From assembly GCA_026770615.1 (NCBI GenBank), contig MU631323.1, forward strand, positions 568,375-581,812: 13,438 nucleotides of DNA. Direction: 5' to 3'. Source of the DNA: Pavlovales sp. CCMP2436 (Eukaryota > Haptophyta > Pavlovophyceae > Pavlovales). The notes under the pieces were generated by a model. That model did not search any database and was not told the DNA's origin. It saw only the letters and a list, made by a program, of their open reading frames with translations. Below, in pieces: positions 8,473-13,438 of this stretch. The first letter of the stretch is position 1. Every line of letters starts with the position of its first letter. The position numbers and the translations under genes are program-made.

Positions 8473-8858
8473 GGTTGGCTCACACGTTGGCTTTGCATAC
8501 TTCTGAATACAACTTGCGTAATAACTTAACTAAAAACGCTGCACATCGTTGATCCGTTAATTTCTTTAGGAGTATGTCCGTCCTCGAAGATGTTTCCACC
8601 AGACCCAAGCCTTGAGAAACACTCGGATCAGGGTCGACCCTTGCAGTGGCTTGTGACACCGTCAATTTCAAAATGGCGTCTGACCGTCCGAGAAGACATT
8701 TGACGCATCAAACTAGTTGAATTAGGATTCGGAGAAATATGTAATAATGTGTGATTATTTGGTACCGCGAAGCTCTTATAGCTTAAACTTCCTTGCAGCG
8801 CACTCAGGTCAGCACGAGAATAAGCGTGCGCAGGCCATCGCTGGGCTTCGCGCGGACA
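8473..8858. other. Convergent 3' intergenic region
   Basis: This 386-bp stretch lies between the stops of the RRM gene and the hydrolase gene. It contains a decayed copy (about 8573-8646) of the arm of the fold-back element at 9391-9663, and otherwise no supported gene. No clear polyadenylation signal was identified. Confidence 0.6.
8573..8646. repeat. Diverged relative of the fold-back element arm
   Basis: It shares GACCCAAG, then TTGAG(A)AAACACTCGGATCA, then GG(T)CGACC/GGACC...GCAG with the right arm at about 9571-9640, with substitutions and small gaps. Only one arm is present here. Confidence 0.75.
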
Positions 8859-11800
8859 CTACAAGGCGTCGCTGACGACGCAGTGGTCACATTCATGGCT
8901 GAGGCCTGAGACGCACGCGAGCACCGACTTGACGTGCATCGCCCCGGTGACCGAGCCCTGCAGCTTGCCCGTCGCCGTGGCCTGCACGAGCTGCTCGGTC
9001 ACCGTCACCAACCATTGCGAGTGCTCGCCCATCACGCGCGGACGCCACTTGGGCTTGACTCGCCCGTTGGTCGCTGCTAGGCCATAGGTGCCCTCAATCT
9101 CGTCAACCCAGCCGAGGTGCCCGCCTCCCCGCGTGCTCACGATCACAACGTTTGACAAGCGCGCGTAGAACGTCTAGCGGAGGGTGTGACACAGGGACAG
9201 TGGCAGGTGTGACACAAGGCAGTAAAGGGTGTGACATAAGGCAGTGGTGGCAGGGCAGAGGCGGGTGTTATATCGCTGAGAGGGAGGGAATAAGAGCTGG
9301 CAGCAATCAGAGCGAAGACAGGGGGGCGCGGGATATGAGAAATTGTTACGTTGAGGTGTTGTACATAGAGTGCTTAGCAGGTGGCGGGCGTGGTGGAGAC
9401 GGTATCCGTGTGCTCTGCAAAGGTCCCTTGATCCGAGTGTTTCTCAACGCTTGGGTCAGGTGGAGACCTGTCAGGGGACGGACGTATTTCTAGATATTTA
9501 CACAGCAGCAGGCAAGTCACCTCCCGGTATGCCTCGGTGCGCCCGCTAATAATGTGTAAATATCTAGATATACGTCCCCTAACAGGTCTCCACAGGACCC
9601 AAGTGTTGAGGAAACACTCGGATCATGGGACCTTAGCAGAGCACACGGATACCGTCTCCACCAATGAGGCTAAACTGACGCACGGCAATCGACGACTCTG
9701 CTAATAAGTCTGTGAGTGAACACTGTCAGAGCGTCACCGTTTGAACTATGCTGAGCCGCTAATAATATCGCCGAGGACCACGGCACACATCTCTTAATTC
9801 CCTATCAGCACCAAAAGAAGTCATAACAGCAGTAGTGACAACAACAACAATAATAGTAGTAGTAGTAATAGTAGTAGTAGTAATACTAACAATCATCATC
9901 ATCATCATCATCATCATAACAATAACAATAACAATAAGAATAAGAATAACAACAACAAGAACAATAATAATAATAATAATAGTAGTAGTAGTAGTCGTAA
10001 TAGTAGTAGTAGTAGTTTTCGTACGCCTTGAGACAGCAGCAGCAGCAGGTACCCCCCCAACCCCCCCCCCCCCACACACACACCTCTCGGTTGGCCTCGA
10101 TTCTCCCGCTAGGGCAGAGCCAGTCGTCGTCTGCGTTGAAGAGCACGACGGGACACACACTCTGCAGCTGCTCGAACGTGTAAATAGGATCGGCTGATAC
10201 GAGCATGGAGGAGAGGGTAGGCAGGCCGTACGCGGGCAGGCAGGCCAAATCCCATTCCTCAATGGTTCGCGCGTTCCGGAGCTTCTCCACGCTGAAGCCG
10301 GGCCGGACCTGTCCGATATATCCCGGACGCGTTCGATATTTTTAAAAAGGGCGGAAGCAAATCAGCCCATTGCGATGAAAAGGATTTATTATAATTATAA
10401 CTATAATTAGGTGAGTCGGTGAGGCGAGCATACAATTCCTAAACAGATAACCAAAAAAAAAAAAAAAAAAAAAGTACCCAACAGGAGGGAAGATATTATT
10501 GCGTTCTAATTTGATTTCTTAGTACGTTACGGAGACCACGTAAGGACCGAAAACCTTTGGGCTGCGAGAAGAAGTAGAAGTTCCTTTTTTTAAGCACCTT
10601 CTCGAGCTCTCTCAAGCTTGCCACATTCGCCCGCCCAGTTGCGTGGGATTCGTCGAGAATCGCACGGCGCCATTTGCTCGAGACGATGCGGCCAGTGAGA
10701 CCCGCCATGGCAGTATCGGTGGTACATACCGTGGATCTAGATGAGATATGCAAAGATTTTAACATACAACGATTATAATCTAATAGAGGAGCATAACGTA
10801 ACGAGAAAGAGATGGCTTTCAAAAAATTTTTAATCTTTTCACGTCCCCCGACTTGCAGCCCGAAGGCCTACGGACGGCGGGATACACAAACAGCTCCTTG
10901 ACTCACCCCACGGAATGGCCATACGCGTAGAGTAGGATTGATCCGATTCGGAGTCTCTTAGCTTCGGCCGGGTTCCTGTCGATAAGGATACGTGGGAACA
11001 GGCAGTGGGCCGTGAGTGGGCAGTGGGCAGCAGGCAGTGGGCAGCAGGCAGCAAAGAATAGGAGCTAAAATGATCGCTAACAGTGAGAGAGCACACCTGC
11101 CCGCCCAACCCACAGCGAGTGCTGAGCCGAAGGAGCAACCCATCACAATCAGCGGCGAGGTCGGGTGCTTTTCGCGCGCGTGGCGCAGAATGACACCCGC
11201 ATCGTCCGTGGTGAGGTAGGCCGTGCCTGGCAGCTTGTGCGAATCAAGTGGGACTCTGTTAAAGCCCGGGTACACAACTGCACCAACAATGGGCGTACAG
11301 CCGTCCGCGTTGCCTGCGGGGCGGGCGCCAGAGGGGTGCCAGAGGGGTGCAGAGCAGAGGGGACGCGCAGGGCGGGTTCAGCCGGGTACGGAGGGGACGC
11401 GCAGGCCGGGTTCCTGCAGCAATGGCCGTTTGTGTGGCCTGTAACACAGGGCAGTGATGGGTGTGGTATACAGGGCAATGGCGGGCGTGACACAGGGTAG
11501 TACTTGTTGTGAAAGGGAAGTGACGGGTGTGACATATCAGCGCTAACAGCCAGGGGCAGCGCCAGCGCCAGCGTCATGGCGAGTCACCCAGCTCCCGCCT
11601 CCTCGCATTTGTGGACCAGAAGACGCGCGAGGGTCCACTCAGACCCCTCCTCCACCAGCCTGCGAACGACGCTGCTGGACGGATGTATCAGGTGACGGAT
11701 GCGACATATCAATGACGGGAAGTCACGCACCTGCCTCGAGAAGGGCGCCTAGGAGCATCGGCACAAAGCCACTGTGCGTCTTGCATTCGCCGACTCCGGG

Positions 11801-12409
11801 GAAGGCGATGACGACAGGCGCACCCGGGTTCGCTTGCTGTTCCATTCCGTCAGACTCGAGCGTGAGCCAGTCTATCGCGACCGTCCCACCATCTGGGCAT
11901 CTCAGCGTCTCGCGGCGGGCGTCCACTGCGACTCTGGCGCCGGCGCCGCCCCCTGCCAAACCAAGGCCAGAAATGCTGAGAGGCTGTGCGGTGGCATCGG
12001 GCCGAGAAGGCGGCAAGCGGTGCATCTGCGCGTACAACACGACCGTCTGCACCATCGGGTGCGCACAGATCCTAGAACTGGGCAGCGTGTAGCTCACGTC
12101 CCAGGACGGACAAGAACCCTGGACCAGCTGCTCTAAGTAGGAAGCGGCGATCTCCGCCGCGTCGCTCAGCCGTCGCATCCCGAGCCCACGGCTCGGCGCA
12201 CGGCCGTGCTCGTGCGCCGCGGCCGGCCCGCGTGCCTGGCTGCTGTGCTCGCGCGCTGCGGCCGGCCCACGGCTGTGCTCGCGCGCCGCCCAGCTCGCAC
12301 GACGCAGCAGTTCGGTAGCGAGCCACGCCAACAGCATCACGGCTATCGCGGCGCCGATGTCAACCTCGAGCCGCCACGCTCCCCCAGGCTCCCGCGATCC
12401 CCGCGACAT
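8859..12409 (-). CDS. Membrane-anchored alpha/beta hydrolase, EMB8/ABHD1-3/YheT family
   Basis: Six exons, 547 aa: 12409-11731, 11313-11097, 10975-10907, 10736-10598, 10308-10084, 9173-8859. All joins keep frame (phases 1, 2, 2, 0, 0) with GT-AG sites. Residues about 17-35 are a hydrophobic membrane anchor, followed by RGPAAA-EH repeats (47-69). The hydrolase fold starts near 165. FPGVGECK (203-210) is the early strand and oxyanion loop, and GCSFGS carries the nucleophile Ser287. NADDDWLCP (426-434) supplies the acid residue, and GGGHLGW the base His462. The family includes lipid hydrolases and acyltransferase-like enzymes of membranes; the substrate here cannot be read from sequence. Typical family landmarks in order are PGFNRVPL, the Ser elbow, RTIEEWD, then the Asp and His. 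The start ATG is the first in frame, 205 bp from the divergent gene at 12615. Confidence 0.9.
9181..9280. repeat. GTGTGACA-type minisatellite (intron 5)
   Basis: Three to four imperfect units of GGGTGTGACA(C/T)A(A/G)GGCAGT, 24-30 bp apart, ending in a GGTGTTATATCGCTGAG variant. Related units are found at about 11434-11545 in intron 1 of the same gene. Confidence 0.8.
9391..9663. mobile_element. Fold-back (MITE-like) element
   Basis: The left arm (9391-9504, 114 bp) and right arm (9553-9663, 111 bp) are inverted copies with few mismatches and indels, around a 48-base centre. The outer ends are TGGTGGAGACGG and its complement; the inner ends are CTAGATATTTACACA and its complement. No open frame and no clear flanking target duplication was found, so a non-autonomous DNA element is the likely but unproven class. 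Confidence 0.85.
9829..10016. repeat. Compound trinucleotide microsatellite
   Basis: Runs of CAA, TAG, CAT, AATAAC, AATAAG, TAA and TAG follow one another with few interruptions. This gives spurious poly-Ile/Val/Tyr/Asp open frames on both strands. Confidence 0.95.
10052..10083 (-). repeat. G-run and GT tract abutting a 5' splice site
   Basis: On the minus strand the donor gtgtgtgtgtg is followed at once by 13 G, TT, and 7 G. The G runs start about 11 bases inside the intron. In animals intronic G runs near donors promote splicing; whether that holds here is inference. Confidence 0.85.
10309..10597 (-). other. Intron 4 of the hydrolase gene with poly(T)
   Basis: The intron is 289 bp with a gtgctt donor and a gacag acceptor. 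A run of 21 A on the plus strand (10453-10473) reads as poly(T) in the transcript sense. A+T-rich ATTATAATTATAAC sequence lies near 10385-10410. Confidence 0.75.
10845..10883. repeat. Dispersed repeat shared with 4254-4288
   Basis: The complement of this stretch reads CCGTAGGCCT, CGGGCTGCAAGTCGGGGGA, then GTGAAAAGA. Bases 4254-4288 read CCGTACGCCT, CGGGCTGCAAGTCGGGGGA, then GTTAAAAGA. The copies are therefore inverted relative to each other, one in intergenic DNA and one in intron 3 of the hydrolase. Confidence 0.8.
10993..11054. repeat. GGGCAGCAGGCAGT minisatellite (intron 2)
   Basis: Several 14-bp units, including two exact GTGGGCAGCAGGCA copies in tandem, occupy most of the 121-bp intron 2 (10976-11096) of the hydrolase. 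It belongs to the same family as 16-79. Confidence 0.88.
11314..11730 (-). other. Intron 1 of the hydrolase gene
   Basis: The intron is 417 bp, with donor gtgcgt and a cgcag acceptor after a C-rich tract. It contains a 12-bp tandem (GCCAGAGGGGT, about 11328-11350), a 34-bp-period repeat of GAGGGGACGCGCAGG (11357-11379 and 11391-11413) and GTGTGACA-type units at 11434-11545. No exon is supported inside it. Confidence 0.8.
11434..11545. repeat. GTGTGACA-type minisatellite (intron 1)
   Basis: Units with GGGCAGTGATGGGTGTGG, GGGCAATGGCGGGCGTGA and GGGAAGTGACGGGTGTGA cores recur about every 30 bp. They match the intron 5 family in the same orientation. Confidence 0.75.
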
Positions 12410-12614
12410 TACTTGCGTTTTGGCGTTGCTTTTTTATTCATCGCTTACCCCCATACGCGCGGCTTTGCCGCTAGTGTCCGGATCTATGGGGGAAATCCAG
12501 CCAGGAATTAGTAGTCTTACACATCCTTAAACCTAGGCTGACAGGCTGCCAAGTATACTCCAGGCATAATTTTGGAAACGGCCATTGCAGGTATACTTGA
12601 CCCGCGTGATCTCG
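12410..12614. promoter_or_regulatory. Divergent promoter region
   Basis: These 205 bp separate the hydrolase ATG (minus) from the ATG at 12615 (plus), so promoters for both genes should lie here unless an upstream exon exists. AAGTATAC (12551-12558) and GTATACTT (12591-12598) form an inverted pair extended by partly matching flanks. A possible acceptor (CCATTGCAG at 12582-12590) just before the plus-strand frame would allow an upstream exon. Confidence 0.4.
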
Positions 12615-13007
12615 ATGATGATTACCGTGACGCTCGTGACGGCGCTCGCCTTCGCTGGCCCCGACCGCGCGCCCCGGGGCGTTTGCGTGGCATTCGCCGG
12701 CCCCGACCGCAGAACCCGGGGCGCCGGCGTGCGAATGGCGGCGAGTGCGGCTGACCTGCATGGGGTCCAGGCGGCTTGCCTCGAGAAGGTCCAGGCGGCC
12801 TTCACGCTGACCGAGCGCGACTTCCCCAACAGCCTCGAGTGTGCGGCCTGGAGCTCGGGCCCCAGCTCGGGTGCGGTCCGAGGCTTCGCCGCCGAGCCCA
12901 AGCTCGGCTGGATATCGAGTTCCATCACAAACTCCGGCCGTGGCGTGTGCGCATCCGAGCTCACCGCCTTCGTCGCACCGGCGTTCGACATCCCTCACTT
13001 GTACCAG
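12615..13007 (+). CDS. Probable plastid-targeted protein, first exon; weak bilin-reductase/RCC-reductase resemblance
   Basis: 131 codons run from ATGATG at 12615 to a donor-like CAG|gtgtgg at 13008, phase 0. Read through, the frame would stop at 13073. Residues 1-14 (MMITVTLVTALAFA) look like a short signal peptide. AFAGPDRAPRG (12-22) fits the ASAFAP-type cleavage region of bipartite plastid leaders, and AFAGPDRRTRG follows as a second copy (27-37). The mature part ends ITNSGRGVCASELTAFVAPAFDIPHLYQ; the F..P..D.PHL pattern recalls ferredoxin-dependent bilin reductases and red chlorophyll catabolite reductase, where this strand precedes the substrate pocket. That family call is weak. The rest of the protein should lie to the right; a candidate piece starts at 13209. 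An acceptor just upstream (12590) means the true start may be earlier. Confidence 0.5.
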
Positions 13008-13127
13008 GTGTGGCATGCTACGACTCCATCGCACACCTCGCCGATTTTCCCTACTGCCATGACTGATGTCTGATGTCGCTCACGCCTGTGAGTGAATGCC
13101 TCCTGTTGAGCACCTCTGAGCCGCTTC

Positions 13128-13190
13128 TATGTATCAGGTAATTCTCAGTTAATCGGTTTTATGTATCAGGTAATTCTCAGTTAATCGGTC
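13128..13190. repeat. 32-bp tandem repeat, two copies
   Basis: TATGTATCAGGTAATTCTCA followed by GTTAATCGG starts at 13128 and again at 13160, with no mismatch over 30 bases. Confidence 0.95.
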
Positions 13191-13344
13191 ACTGAGTTAG
13201 TACATTAGGTCGGAGACTGTGGCATCTGCTACGACTTCGTCGCCAACTTCACCTCCACCACCTCTACTGCCAGGACTGATGTCTGTCCTACTCACCTTCT
13301 CATTGGAGGATACGTTGGAGTTACCGCGGGAATGACCGGACCGT

Positions 13345-13438
13345 CGGTCCGACACCTTATGATATACATCGGTCCGACACCTTATGATATACATCGGTCC
13401 GACACCTTATGATATACATCGGTCCGACACCTTATGAT
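13345..13438. repeat. 25-bp satellite truncated by window edge
   Basis: CGGTCCGACACCTTATGATA followed by TACAT repeats exactly from 13345, 13370, 13395 and 13420, about 3.8 copies, and runs out of the window. The first copy is preceded by GGACCG, forming the near-palindrome GGACCGTCGGTCC (13338-13350). Confidence 0.97.

Larger units (their letters stand above)
9174..10083 (-). other. 910-bp repeat-filled intron of the hydrolase gene
   Basis: This is intron 5, with donor GAG|gtgtgtgtgtg and acceptor gctag. From its 5' end it holds a G-run/GT tract, a compound trinucleotide microsatellite, a 273-bp fold-back element and a GTGTGACA minisatellite next to the acceptor. No coding potential is supported inside it. 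Confidence 0.85.
13008..13438. other. Right-edge region: putative intron with duplicated exon-like sequence
   Basis: Bases 13009-13085 and about 13217-13300 are imperfect direct copies (TGTGGCAT, GCTACGACT, CTACTGCCA and GACTGATGTCTG are shared). The second copy has an acceptor-like cattag (13203-13208) and is open in one frame (GICYDFVANFTSTTSTARTD), so it could be the real second exon and the first a decayed duplicate. Tandem repeats fill the rest. Confidence 0.4.

Noticed and set aside
9759..10262. Long open frames on both strands with poly-Ile/Val/Tyr/Asp
   Set aside because: They are created by the trinucleotide microsatellite. The only coding part is 10084-10262, which belongs to exon 5 of the hydrolase.
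13345..13438. CRISPR-like array
   Set aside because: The 25-bp units are directly contiguous with no spacers, and the DNA is eukaryotic.

Overview
This window is eukaryotic nuclear DNA. Coding exons are GC-rich. They are split by short GT-AG introns and separated by lower-GC, repeat-laden spacers. I see no rRNA, tRNA, CRISPR array or bacterial operon. Three things together suggest a flagellated, single-celled alga with a secondary plastid, such as a haptophyte or stramenopile. These are compact spliced genes, a coiled-coil gene resembling the outer dynein arm docking family, and a leader at 12615 that looks like a bipartite plastid-targeting signal with an AFAGP motif. The lineage is inference; the spliced eukaryotic character is seen directly.

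Layout, left to right. (1) Minus strand, 273-1876: a three-exon coiled-coil gene running off the left edge, ODAD1/CCDC63/CCDC114-like. (2) Minus strand, 2445-3854: a complete three-exon DCP1, the mRNA decapping activator (349 aa), with an EVH1 domain and a trimerisation helix. (3) 3855-6996: about 3 kb without a confident gene. It holds a G-quadruplex-forming tract, a 125-bp tandem duplication, one minus-strand exon-like segment (4972-5210), a chain of overlapping perfect hairpins (5241-5311) and an AT-rich stretch. (4) Plus strand, 6997-8472: a two-exon RNA-binding protein (416 aa) with one RRM, an hnRNP Q/R-type acidic domain split by the intron, and an RGG tail. (5) Minus strand, 8859-12409: a six-exon membrane-anchored alpha/beta hydrolase (547 aa, EMB8/ABHD1-3/YheT type) with Ser, Asp and His all visible. 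Its introns are full of minisatellites, microsatellites and a fold-back element. (6) Plus strand, 12615 onward: the first exon of a probably plastid-targeted protein that weakly resembles the ferredoxin-dependent bilin reductase / red chlorophyll catabolite reductase superfamily, leaving divergently from the hydrolase. (7) The right edge is a 25-bp satellite that continues out of the window.

No shared pathway links the genes. DCP1 and the RRM/RGG protein both act on mRNA but are in separate transcription units. The most unusual content is the repeat biology. Related minisatellites occur in different introns, a 114-bp-arm inverted repeat sits inside an intron and has a decayed relative nearby, and several short sequences are duplicated at promoters and exon boundaries. 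All exon joins below were worked out by hand from reading frame, intron phase and splice-site sequence; no transcript data were available.
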